From Treponema vincentii (GTDB taxonomy: Bacteria; Spirochaetota; Spirochaetia; Treponematales; Treponemataceae): 64,000 nucleotides of DNA. The first letter of the stretch is position 1. Every line of letters starts with the position of its first letter. Of the stretch, positions 1 to 8,224 are shown piece by piece. Under the pieces are notes generated by a model. It saw only the letters and a list, made by a program, of their open reading frames with translations. It made no database searches and was not told the origin of the DNA. Position numbers and translations under genes: made by a program. The stretch lies in contig NZ_CP050497.1 of the NCBI RefSeq assembly GCF_018336815.1, positions 2,604,001-2,668,000 of the forward strand, in the 5' to 3' direction.

Positions 1-587
<587 letters not shown>

Positions 588-760
588 TTAGAGGTTTTCC
601 TTAAACTTATTTGCGATGTTTCGGCAAAGCCGAAATTTGACGGGCATCTCTAAAAATCTAACCGAGTTTTTAGAGATGCCCTATATACTATAAGTCGGTT
701 TCGGTAATTATGCAAGTTCAAGGCCGAAGGGAAACGCATCCGGCCGTTTTTTTAATACCC

Positions 761-839
761 CGCGGAAAAATTGATACTATTCGACCAGAGTTGAACCTCT
801 TCGCGGTTCAAATGGTCTCATAGTCTCAATTTTTTCGCG
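761..839. repeat. Nested palindrome, outer arms 14 bp
   Basis: CGCGGAAAAATTGA at 761-774 pairs with TCAATTTTTTCGCG at 826-839 with one mismatch. Inside lie ACTAT/ATAGT, GACCA/TGGTC and TTGAACC/GGTTCAA arms, closing on a TCTTCGC loop. The same ground plan with different arm sequences occurs at 49597-49759, where the outer arms are a perfect 20 bp. Confidence 0.75.
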
Positions 840-885
840 ATTTTTATCTACCCTGCCTGATGCGTTTACCTATTTACTGGAAAAA

Positions 886-915
886 TGTGCGAAATTTTAG
901 GCAAAATTTCGCACA
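886..915. repeat. 13-bp perfect inverted repeat
   Basis: TGTGCGAAATTTT (886-898) and AAAATTTCGCACA (903-915) are exact complements separated by AGGC. There is no U-tract beyond either arm, so it does not look like a standard terminator; it lies about 170 bases before the nicotinamidase gene. Confidence 0.6.
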
Positions 916-1087
916 GAAGGAAGGCCACCGCTAAAAATATTTTTAATGCGGTCGCCTTGACTTGAAATAAACGATAGAAAATTATATATGAGAATGTATG
1001 CATCAGTACATGGCGCCTTTAAAAATCTAACAGGGGGTTTAGCGATGCCTCTATGCGAGAAAATATCGGATTGACGGAGGATTTTCA

Positions 1088-1613
1088 ATGAAAGATGTGT
1101 TAGTGGTTATCGATATGCAGAATGATTTTGTCAGCGGGAGTTTGGGTACAAAAGAAGCGCAGGCGATTGTGCAAAATGCCGTAAAAAAGATTGAGACCTT
1201 TAAGGGGCACATTGTCTTTACGCAGGATACACACCCAAGTTCTTATTTGAAATCTCAAGAAGGAACGTTTTTACCTGTTCAGCATTGCATAAAAAACACA
1301 GAAGGGTGGGAACTTGTTGCTCCGGTAAAAAAACTCATGACCGATCAAGTCTACGAAAAGCCGACTTTCGGTTCACTTTCGCTGGCGGAAGCCTTAAAAA
1401 CTTTAAATGAAAAAACACCGATCCATTCTATTACACTGATAGGATTGTGCACGGATATTTGCGTTGTGTCGAATGCGCTGTTGTTAAAAGCTTTTTTTCC
1501 CCGAAGTCCCCATTCATGTCGATGCCGCTTGCTGTGCGGGAACAACGCCCGAAAATCATAAGGCAGCGCTGCAGGTTATGAGGATGTGTCAAATTATTAT
1601 CGAAAATGAATAG
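1088..1613 (+). pseudogene. Nicotinamidase/isochorismatase-family gene, frameshifted
   Basis: The product begins MKDVLVVIDMQNDFVSGSLG, with the first catalytic Asp in IDMQNDF; EKPTFGS supplies the expected Lys, and GLCTDICVVSNALL carries the nucleophilic Cys of the nicotinamidase (PncA-like) family, which deamidates nicotinamide for NAD salvage. The frame breaks in CTTTTTTTCCCCGAAG (1491-1505). As read the ORF ends at 1561 with an alien tail, but removing one T or C restores PEVPIHVDAACCAGTTPENH and a stop at 1611-1613, giving 174 residues, normal for the family. GGAGG precedes the ATG. It is either a recent +1 frameshift or a homopolymer sequencing error; seven other genes here share the same kind of lesion. 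Confidence 0.8.
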
Positions 1614-1631
1614 CCGAGACTGAATAAGATT

Positions 1632-1861
1632 ATGGATTCTACGATACGATTGCTCCCTGCCGATGCGGTGTACACTGTGTATGAGCGGCTGCGCTTGGCG
1701 AAGAAAGCTTGAAAGGCTATATCAATTTCATTAATTTGTATCCGACAAAGGCAAAGCGGATTATCGCGCTTAGCAAAATTCTGATAGACCACTATTATTC
1801 AAAAGTACCGCATTGGAAAGCCTTCCGTGTGTCGGGCGGAAAACGGCAAATGTTGTGCTGA
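1632..1861 (+). pseudogene. Decayed coding remnant, unrecognised
   Basis: Protein-like sequence continues across a frame change near 1685: MDSTIRLLPADAVYTVYE, then in another frame ESLKGYINFINLYPTKAKR and ILIDHYYSKVPHWKAFRVSG, ending at a TGA at 1859-1861. The break is not at a long homopolymer, so this looks like genuine decay. I do not recognise the family. The stretch from 1862 to 2013 shows no open frame and contains the TetR-operator-like site described separately. Confidence 0.3.
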
Positions 1862-1936
1862 ATGTAAAGGTTGTTGCGGAAATTATCCTCTGATGTAAAA
1901 AATCTTGACCCTGCAAAAAATATCCGCTACCATAGC

Positions 1937-1949
1937 AGTGATATATATC
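1937..1949 (+). promoter_or_regulatory. Candidate TetR operator, copy 1
   Basis: AGTGATATATATC at 1937-1949 occurs again, identically, at 3201-3213 in front of the ABC exporter pair. The two copies also share spaced bases just downstream (T.G.TAT). One copy lies before the tetR gene and one before its presumed target operon, the expected layout for an autoregulated TetR repressor. Confidence 0.5.
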
Positions 1950-2013
1950 GTCGGTATATTTGGCATCTGTAAAGCGATAGTTTTTGAAGATACCGATCAG
2001 CATGGGGTAAAAA

Positions 2014-2596
2014 ATGGGCGTATCAGATACACAGAAAAAAATATTGGAAGTCGGAAAACAGGAATTTTTTGGAAAAAGGTTTTAAAGATGCATCTTTAAG
2101 AAAGATTGTAGCGGATGCCGGTTTTACGCAGGGGGCATTCTACGGTTATTACCCCGATAAGGAAGCACTATTTACTGCGCTGGTGTCCGAAGCGGCAGAC
2201 GGTTTGGTTGAACAATTTAAACATGCGCAAGAAGCTCACTTTGATTTAATCGAAAAAAGTGAAACGCAATTCAGCAGAAAACTGTCTACGGAATATCTGC
2301 ATATTTTCGTAAACTATATTTATGATAATTTCGATGTATTTAAACTCGTAATTTGCCGGTCTGCCGGAACAAAGTACGAGCATTATATTCACGATTTAGT
2401 TGAGCTTGAGGTATCTGTCGCCGAAAAATACTACCGCCTTTTACGGAAACAGGGCAAGCTTGAAGGTACCGTGAGCCGTGAACTGCATCACATGATTACA
2501 AGCGCGTATTTTACCGCCGTGTTTGAAACCGTTGCGCATGACATGACTCGCAAAAAAGCGCTTGAGTATGTAAAAGAACTGGCTGTCTTTTTTTAA
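2014..2596 (+). pseudogene. TetR/AcrR-family repressor, frameshifted in the DNA-binding domain
   Basis: From the ATG at 2014 the frame reads MGVSDTQKKILEVGKQEF and then breaks in a run of six T (2065-2070). With one T removed it continues as LEKGFKDASLRKIVADAGFT and GAFYGYYPDKEALFTALV, a typical TetR N-terminal helix-turn-helix, followed by about 130 residues of ligand-binding helices to the stop at 2596 (193 residues in all). As read, only a TTG-initiated fragment from 2069 is open, and it would lack helix 1. TetR proteins repress drug-export genes and release DNA on binding a ligand. The ABC pair at 3239-6807 downstream and the shared AGTGATATATATC motif suggest its target. Recent inactivation and sequencing error are both possible. 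Confidence 0.75.
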
Positions 2597-2684
2597 CTGC
2601 GGTTGGGACGGTATTTTAAAGCTAACGTAAGATTGTGAAGTGGTGTCGCTGTAAGGCCTAACGACTAACGATATGAGGAGTACT

Positions 2685-3131
2685 ATGCGTTTTATAATTG
2701 AAACAAAAAAATCAAAAGATGAGATTCTTCAAATAATACGCGACAATACTTACATAAAAACTTCTGTATTTGATTTTCCCAAAGAGGACAAATATTTTGA
2801 AGGGAGCGTATCTGAAAATTCATTTAAAATTTGTAGATGTATACATTATCGAAATTCATTTTTGCCTTTGATAATCGGAACTATTGAAGCACATGAGTAT
2901 GGTTCAACAATCAACATCAGAATGAGAATGGCTATCCCTGTTATCGTTTTTTTAGTTATATGGTTGACCGGCGTACTTGCGGGATGCCTAATAGTTCCAT
3001 TCGCCGGATTTCCCATGCCGGCTGCTTTAGTCCCTTATATCATGCTTGTTTTTGGGATTTTGCTTGTCATAATCCCAAATAAAATTGAAGCTAAAAAGGC
3101 AAGAGAAAAGTTAGAAGAGCTTTTAACATAA
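2685..3131 (+). CDS. Small membrane protein, unknown function
   Basis: A 148-residue protein starting at the ATG at 2685, which has GAGGAG five bases upstream; an ATG at 2673 is in frame but lacks such a site. The first 80 residues are soluble (MRFIIETKKSKDEI...), followed by two hydrophobic segments at about residues 85-110 and 113-135, the second ending at PNKIEAKKAREKLEELL. I recognise no domain. It lies between tetR and the exporter pair on the same strand and may be co-transcribed. Two-helix proteins of this kind are common in treponemes, but nothing in the sequence indicates a role. Confidence 0.65.
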   Translation: MRFIIETKKSKDEILQIIRDNTYIKTSVFDFPKEDKYFEGSVSENSFKICRCIHYRNSFLPLIIGTIEAHEYGSTINIRMRMAIPVIVFLVIWLTGVLAGCLIVPFAGFPMPAALVPYIMLVFGILLVIIPNKIEAKKAREKLEELLT

Positions 3132-3200
3132 GCTTAAACGGGAGTTTTTCCATTCCCTCTCCACTCCCTTGACAAAATCTCCGCTTTTCTATTTTATATC

Positions 3201-3213
3201 AGTGATATATATC
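3201..3213 (+). promoter_or_regulatory. Candidate TetR operator, copy 2
   Basis: AGTGATATATATC repeats the site at 1937-1949. Here it overlaps the palindrome ATATCAGTGATAT (3196-3208) and lies about 25 bases before the exporter's start, just downstream of a TTGACA at about 3170. A repressor bound here would cover the -10 region and the transcription start. Confidence 0.5.
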
Positions 3214-3238
3214 ATTGCTATAAAATAATGAGGAAAGG

Positions 3239-5044
3239 ATGGAGAAATTGTCAAAAACCGGTGAACATACTGCGGAAAAAACCGCTTTACAGTATCTATT
3301 GGAGCTTGCAAAACCCTGTAAGAGGCTTCTCGTCACTTCTGTGATTTTTGCCGTATTGGGCGCAGCTGCGGGAATTGTACCATACCTTGCCGTGTCCCGC
3401 CTTATCATTCGGATATGCGCACGGGATTATACCCTACAGGCAATTTTTGTAACGGCACTTATTGCACTTGCCGGGTATCTTGGGCAGCTCTGTCTGTCTA
3501 CACTTTCTACAATACGCTCTCACCGTGCAGCCTTTACTGTGCTTAAAAACATCCGTATGCAGCTGACGGCAAAGCTCTCCCGCGTTCCGATGGGTTTTAT
3601 ATTGGATACCCCATCCGGTAAATTCAAAACAATGCTGGTTGATACGGTTGAAAAACTGGAATTGCCGCTTGCTCATATCATACCGGAACTGACGGCAAAT
3701 CTGCTGATTCCCTTTTTAATGTTAGTCTATTTCTTTTCTCTTGATTGGAGGTTAGCGCTTACCGCTTTTGCAACTTTCCCGCTCGGTCTTATTTGTTATA
3801 TGGGGATGATGAAGGATTATGAAAAACGGTATGCAAAAGTTCTCACCGGAAGTAAAAATATGGATGCCGCAACGGTTGAATACATCGGCGGCATTGAAGT
3901 AATAAAGGCCTTTAATCAAAGTACTGCATCATATCGGAAATATACTGAGGCAATAGCGGAAAATGAGAATGCGAAAGCGGAATGGTTTAAAAAGACCAAT
4001 CCCTACTACGCTGCGGGAATTGCAATTGCTCCTTCCAGTTTATTAGGTGTGCTGCCGCTCGGCTGTTGGTTTTTCATACACGGGAGTATATCCGCCGGAA
4101 GTTTTATATCGTGTATCATCTTGTCGCTCGGTCTTATTGCACCGCTTATCCAAGCGCTGCGTTACACGGACAGTCTTGCAATGGTAGACTCTACCGTAAA
4201 AGAAATTGCGAAACTGTTGGAAGCGGAAGAAATGAACCGTCCGAAAAATGCTGTGCCAATTAAAGAAAATACTATTGCGTTTTCTCATGTATCGTTCGCA
4301 TATAGCGATACGGAAGTTTTGCATGATATTTCATTTCAAGCGGTTCCGAATGGGATGACTGCATTTGTCGGTCCGTCCGGTTCGGGAAAATCTACCATTG
4401 CCCGCTTAATCACCTCGTTTTGGGAAGCGAGTACAGGCTCGGTTATGATAGGCGGCTGCGATGTACGGAACATTCCGCTTTCGCAAGTGATGGAACGAAT
4501 TGGCTATGTTTCACAGGATAATTATTTATTCCATTTATCCATTCGGGAAAATATACGGATTGGAAAACCGGACGCTACGGATGCCGAGATAGAACAGGCT
4601 GCAAAGAAAGCAAGCTGCCACGATTTTATCAAGGCACTTCCTCAAGGGTATGATACGATCGCAGGAGACGGAGGGAATAATCTTTCCGGCGGAGAGAAGC
4701 AGCGCATTGCAATCGCACGCGCAATACTAAAAGACAGCCCCATCATTGTGCTGGATGAAGCGACCGCTTTTACCGATCCCGAAAATGAAGCAGTCATTCA
4801 GCGTTCCATCGGAGAACTGGTCGCAGGAAAAACATTGATCGTCATTGCACATCGGCTTTCGACTATCACGATGGCAGATAAAATCATCGTTATGAATCAC
4901 GGACGTATTGAAGCGGAGGGTGGGCATCAATCGCTGTTGGAATCGTGCGAACTGTATCGCACACTTTGGAATGCGCACATCAGCGTAAGCGACAAAAAGG
5001 AGAACGGTTTAACTTCAACCGCTGCTTTAGGAGAAATTGTATGA
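3239..5044 (+). CDS. ABC exporter half-transporter (TMD-NBD), first of a pair
   Basis: This 601-residue protein has six membrane segments over about residues 30-320 and a nucleotide-binding domain with Walker A GPSGSGKST near residue 378, signature LSGGEKQR, Walker B IIVLDEAT and H-loop IVIAHRLS. Its sites look intact. The next gene encodes a second half-transporter whose start overlaps this stop by four bases (ATGA), so a heterodimer in the inner membrane is likely. The architecture matches exporters and also the YbtP/YbtQ siderophore importers, which share this fold, so the direction of transport cannot be fixed from sequence. GAGGAAAGG precedes the ATG. The tetR gene upstream favours export of a toxic compound. 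Confidence 0.85.
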   Translation: MEKLSKTGEHTAEKTALQYLLELAKPCKRLLVTSVIFAVLGAAAGIVPYLAVSRLIIRICARDYTLQAIFVTALIALAGYLGQLCLSTLSTIRSHRAAFTVLKNIRMQLTAKLSRVPMGFILDTPSGKFKTMLVDTVEKLELPLAHIIPELTANLLIPFLMLVYFFSLDWRLALTAFATFPLGLICYMGMMKDYEKRYAKVLTGSKNMDAATVEYIGGIEVIKAFNQSTASYRKYTEAIAENENAKAEWFKKTNPYYAAGIAIAPSSLLGVLPLGCWFFIHGSISAGSFISCIILSLGLIAPLIQALRYTDSLAMVDSTVKEIAKLLEAEEMNRPKNAVPIKENTIAFSHVSFAYSDTEVLHDISFQAVPNGMTAFVGPSGSGKSTIARLITSFWEASTGSVMIGGCDVRNIPLSQVMERIGYVSQDNYLFHLSIRENIRIGKPDATDAEIEQAAKKASCHDFIKALPQGYDTIAGDGGNNLSGGEKQRIAIARAILKDSPIIVLDEATAFTDPENEAVIQRSIGELVAGKTLIVIAHRLSTITMADKIIVMNHGRIEAEGGHQSLLESCELYRTLWNAHISVSDKKENGLTSTAALGEIV

Positions 5045-6807
5045 TTACTATGTTTAAACGATTGTTGCATTTTTCAGGTGCGGAAAAAAGAAGATTGATA
5101 CTCTCTTTTATTTTTCATATCGGTAATTCGTTTTTTGAAATGCTGCCCATTATGGCAATTCTGACGGTTCTCTCCGGAATCCTTTCCGCCATTTCAGGAA
5201 ATGGGATGCCGTACAAAACGATTTGGGTATCGCTTGGAATTATGCTGCTCAGTATTGTGGGCAAAATCGTTTTTATCAATATCGCTTCTATAAATAGAAC
5301 ATTGGGAAGTTTTGCCATGTGCAGCGAGTGGCGGATGAACCTCGGTGAAAAATTAAAGCGTGCTCCGATGGGATATTTTAGTGAGCATCGATTAGGAGAC
5401 ATTACCGCTGCGGTTACCACCACGCTCGGCGATCTTGAAACAAGTGCGGTAACGGTACTGGAGGCGGTTGCAGGCGGATTTATTCATGCCTTTGTTATCA
5501 ATGTATGGTTGTTTGTTTATGAATGGAGAATTGGCGTACTGATGCTTGCCGGTCTTTTAATCTCGTTCTTGATTTATGCAAAAACACAAGCTGCGGGAGA
5601 AAAATATTCACCGCGCAGGCAGGCGGCGCAAGCACAACTGGTAACCGGTATTTTGGAATACATTCAAGGGATGACGGTAGTAAAAGCATTCGGACTCGGC
5701 GAGCAATCCGGTAAAACGGTTGATGCAGCAATCAGTGAAAGCGCAGCGGCAAATATCATTTTGGAAAAGATTTTTTCCGAACTCGCAGCTGCTTTTCAAA
5801 CAATATTCAAAGTGGTTAGAGCGGCAATACTCATTACAGCGCCCTATCTTTTACTGCATGGAAATATAACACCGGAAAAGTGTTTGTTGCTGACTGTCGC
5901 AAGTTTTATGATTTATGCAACGGTGGAACTTGCCGGAAGTACGGCAGCTGTTGCACGGGTAGTTGATGCATCCCTTGACCGGTTGGAAGAAATATCGGAT
6001 ATGCCGCTGCTGGATGAAAACGGTACGGAGCATATTCCGAATAATTATGACATTACGGTTCGGAATATTTCTTTTTCGTACGATAGAAATGATACAAAAG
6101 AAGTGATACGGAATATCGATTTTACGGTGCCGCAGAAAACAAGCTGCGCGATTGTCGGTCCGTCCGGTTCGGGAAAAACGACACTATGTAATTTAATTGC
6201 ACGTTTTTGGGACGTCAGTCAGGGTGAAATTTTACTCGGTGGTATCAATGTTAAGGATTACACATGTGACAGTCTTTTGAAAAATTTTTCTATTGTATTT
6301 CAGCACGTATACCTATTTGAAGATACGATAGAAAACAATATCCGTTTCGGTAAGCCGGATGCAACGATGGACGAAGTGATTGCCGCAGCAAAAAAAGCCT
6401 GCTGTCATGATTTTATTTCTGCACTGCCGGACGGGTATCAAACGAGAATCGGCGAAAACGGCGCAACACTGTCGGGGGGAGAAAAGCAGCGTATCTCCAT
6501 CGCGCGGGCAATTCTCAAGGATGCGCCTGTTGTTATTTTAGACGAAGCGACTGCCAGTGTCGATCCTGAAAATGAACATGAGTTGCAAACAGCTATCGAG
6601 GAGCTGACAAAAAACAAAACACTCTTGATGATTGCGCACCGGTTGAATACGGTACGTAAAGCGGATCAAATTATTGTGCTTGACGAAGGACGCATTGTGC
6701 AGCAGGGTACTCATACCGAACTTATGCAGCAGGACGGACTATACCGGAGATTTGTCGGCATCCGCGAAGAAGCAATCGGGTGGAAGATTGATCGGAGAGA
6801 AGCATGA
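5041..6807 (+). CDS. ABC exporter half-transporter, second of a pair
   Basis: I place the start at the ATG at 5041, which overlaps the preceding stop as ATGA; the longer open frame from 4945 is just the shadow of the upstream gene. The 588-residue product has six membrane helices (about residues 20-310) and an intact nucleotide-binding domain: GPSGSGKTT near residue 372, LSGGEKQR, VVILDEATASVDPENE and LMIAHRLN. It should pair with the 3239-5044 product. The next gene (6804) also overlaps by four bases, so the three form one operon. The substrate is unknown. Confidence 0.85.
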   Translation: MITMFKRLLHFSGAEKRRLILSFIFHIGNSFFEMLPIMAILTVLSGILSAISGNGMPYKTIWVSLGIMLLSIVGKIVFINIASINRTLGSFAMCSEWRMNLGEKLKRAPMGYFSEHRLGDITAAVTTTLGDLETSAVTVLEAVAGGFIHAFVINVWLFVYEWRIGVLMLAGLLISFLIYAKTQAAGEKYSPRRQAAQAQLVTGILEYIQGMTVVKAFGLGEQSGKTVDAAISESAAANIILEKIFSELAAAFQTIFKVVRAAILITAPYLLLHGNITPEKCLLLTVASFMIYATVELAGSTAAVARVVDASLDRLEEISDMPLLDENGTEHIPNNYDITVRNISFSYDRNDTKEVIRNIDFTVPQKTSCAIVGPSGSGKTTLCNLIARFWDVSQGEILLGGINVKDYTCDSLLKNFSIVFQHVYLFEDTIENNIRFGKPDATMDEVIAAAKKACCHDFISALPDGYQTRIGENGATLSGGEKQRISIARAILKDAPVVILDEATASVDPENEHELQTAIEELTKNKTLLMIAHRLNTVRKADQIIVLDEGRIVQQGTHTELMQQDGLYRRFVGIREEAIGWKIDRREA

Positions 6808-7397
6808 AATATAAAAGATTTTATTCGCGCAGAGGGTTTGTCAGTTCAGGAAAATTAATGCCGCACATATTAGATCATATAGACACAACCTATAAGGAAA
6901 AAATGCAACTTCTTATTCAAGAACTCGATCGTGGAGCATGGACAGAAAAACAAAAGGAGCGGCAAAAGAGCAGTATCATATCAAACATAGCGCTCTATAA
7001 AACTTTTATCGACAACGGAATTCCTGCGCAAGAGGCAAAGGAATTGGTAAAAGAATATTCTTTTTATATTGCCGGAAAAGCACACCGTATTTTGAATACA
7101 TTGTTTCATATTCCCGGCTTTTTTAAACTGTTCCGATTTTTTATGAGACAGGGAATGACCGGTGAAGAAATTTGGATAAGTAAAACGTTAGCCGACAATG
7201 TGAAAGAGTATTCTACGGATGTTTTAAAGTGTCTTTGGTTTGATACCTGTACTTATTTTAACTGTCCGGAAATCTGTGAGATATTTTGTTTATGTGATCA
7301 TATCGTATTTGGAAATATAAAAAAATTGCAATTCGATAGGAGCGAAACATTAGGAATGGGCGGTAAAAAATGCGACTTTTGTTTTCGCTCCTGTTAA
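6804..7397 (+). CDS. L-2-amino-thiazoline-4-carboxylate (ATC) hydrolase-like protein
   Basis: A 197-residue protein translated through an ATGA overlap with the ABC gene. The C-terminal half has the pattern I associate with the ATC_hydrolase family (PF14196): CPEICEIFCLCDHIVFGN, then SETLGMGGKKCDF with closely spaced cysteines. The namesake enzyme opens the thiazoline ring of ATC on the way to L-cysteine, but most members are uncharacterised and many lie beside transporters. Here the linkage to an ABC pair suggests that it modifies, binds or senses the transported compound. There is no signal peptide, so it should be cytoplasmic. Family assignment is by remembered motif only. Confidence 0.65.
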   Translation: MKYKRFYSRRGFVSSGKLMPHILDHIDTTYKEKMQLLIQELDRGAWTEKQKERQKSSIISNIALYKTFIDNGIPAQEAKELVKEYSFYIAGKAHRILNTLFHIPGFFKLFRFFMRQGMTGEEIWISKTLADNVKEYSTDVLKCLWFDTCTYFNCPEICEIFCLCDHIVFGNIKKLQFDRSETLGMGGKKCDFCFRSC

Positions 7398-7722
7398 AAA
7401 ATAGGGAACCTCTAAAAACCGCAAGCCTATCGGCTTGTTCTGTAAGGAAATGATTTATCATATCCGCTAAAGCGAATTGCGAATCAGTTTTTTAGAGTTG
7501 AGCTTTGCTCACCGGTTTTCCTATATACTATAAAGCGGTTCGGGCAATTATGCAAGTTCAAGGATGCAGTTCAAGGATGCAGCACAATCGCATCAGGTAC
7601 TTTTTATCTATCCTGCCTGATGTATTTGCCCGTCGTCTTTTCATAAACGTGAAGGTATGGTACACTTTTCTCAATTATAAAATATATCCAAAACATTAAT
7701 TTTCCTATAAGCGAGGTTATCA
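7398..7722. repeat. Non-coding repeat-bearing gap
   Basis: No gene is seen. The gap opens with GAACCTCTAAAAA (the hairpin motif at 567) and includes CTATATACTATAA and AATTATGCAAGTTCAAGG, as in the 683-725 repeat. The 13-mer AGTTCAAGGATGC is repeated exactly in tandem at 7555-7567 and 7568-7580. TTTTATCTATCCTGCCTGATG near 7605 matches the repeat end near 840. The last 60 bases are AT-rich and probably hold the lipoprotein promoter. Confidence 0.65.
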
Positions 7723-8199
7723 ATGAAATCATTAAAAAATGCAAAACAGCTCATACTCTTATTCGGTGTACTCGTATGCGTAAGTTATTTATCATCTTGC
7801 CAAACGGCAAATAATGCTGCTAAGGCAAAAGAGGAGCCGCAGGTATCCGGCGAAACCTCAAATTCGAAATCCGGTTTATATCGTGCCATGGCAGAAGGGG
7901 TAACAAAGCAATGCCCCTTGAAAGTTGATGAGGCGACCACGCTAACAAAGCTCGAGTATAAAGAGGAACAGCACGCACTTGCATACACATATCTCTTCTC
8001 CGGCGGTGTTTATGAAGAGTTAGACGCGCAAACGTGGGCTGTCGTCCAAAAAACAGCAACAGAGATGCTGAAAGAAAAGCTCAAGACTAATCAACCGGTT
8101 TCACAAGTAAGAAGCGATGGCCTTACATTAATGTACATTTATAAAGACAAAAATGACAAAGAACTATTTGTCGTAACGCTTCTGCCCGGCGAATATTAA
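7723..8199 (+). CDS. Putative lipoprotein, unknown function
   Basis: A 158-residue protein with a lipoprotein signal peptide: MKSLKNAKQ, a hydrophobic stretch and the lipobox SYLSSC, with Cys at about residue 26. After cleavage it would be lipid-anchored, probably periplasmic or at the outer membrane. The mature part is soluble with a Lys/Glu-rich linker; I recognise no domain. GCGAGG lies upstream of the ATG. It stands alone between the repeat gap and the convergent transporter operon, whose last gene ends 26 bases away. Confidence 0.7.
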   Translation: MKSLKNAKQLILLFGVLVCVSYLSSCQTANNAAKAKEEPQVSGETSNSKSGLYRAMAEGVTKQCPLKVDEATTLTKLEYKEEQHALAYTYLFSGGVYEELDAQTWAVVQKTATEMLKEKLKTNQPVSQVRSDGLTLMYIYKDKNDKELFVVTLLPGEY

Positions 8200-8224
8200 C
8201 GGAAACTTGCCTCTATTGCGAGCA

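Noticed and set aside
897-1088. 63-residue minus-strand frame
   Set aside because: It crosses the perfect hairpin and repeat region, has no ribosome site and no recognisable sequence.
4945-5040. Extended N-terminus for the second ABC gene
   Set aside because: The extension is the upstream ABC gene read in another frame; the ATGA overlap at 5041 is the natural start.
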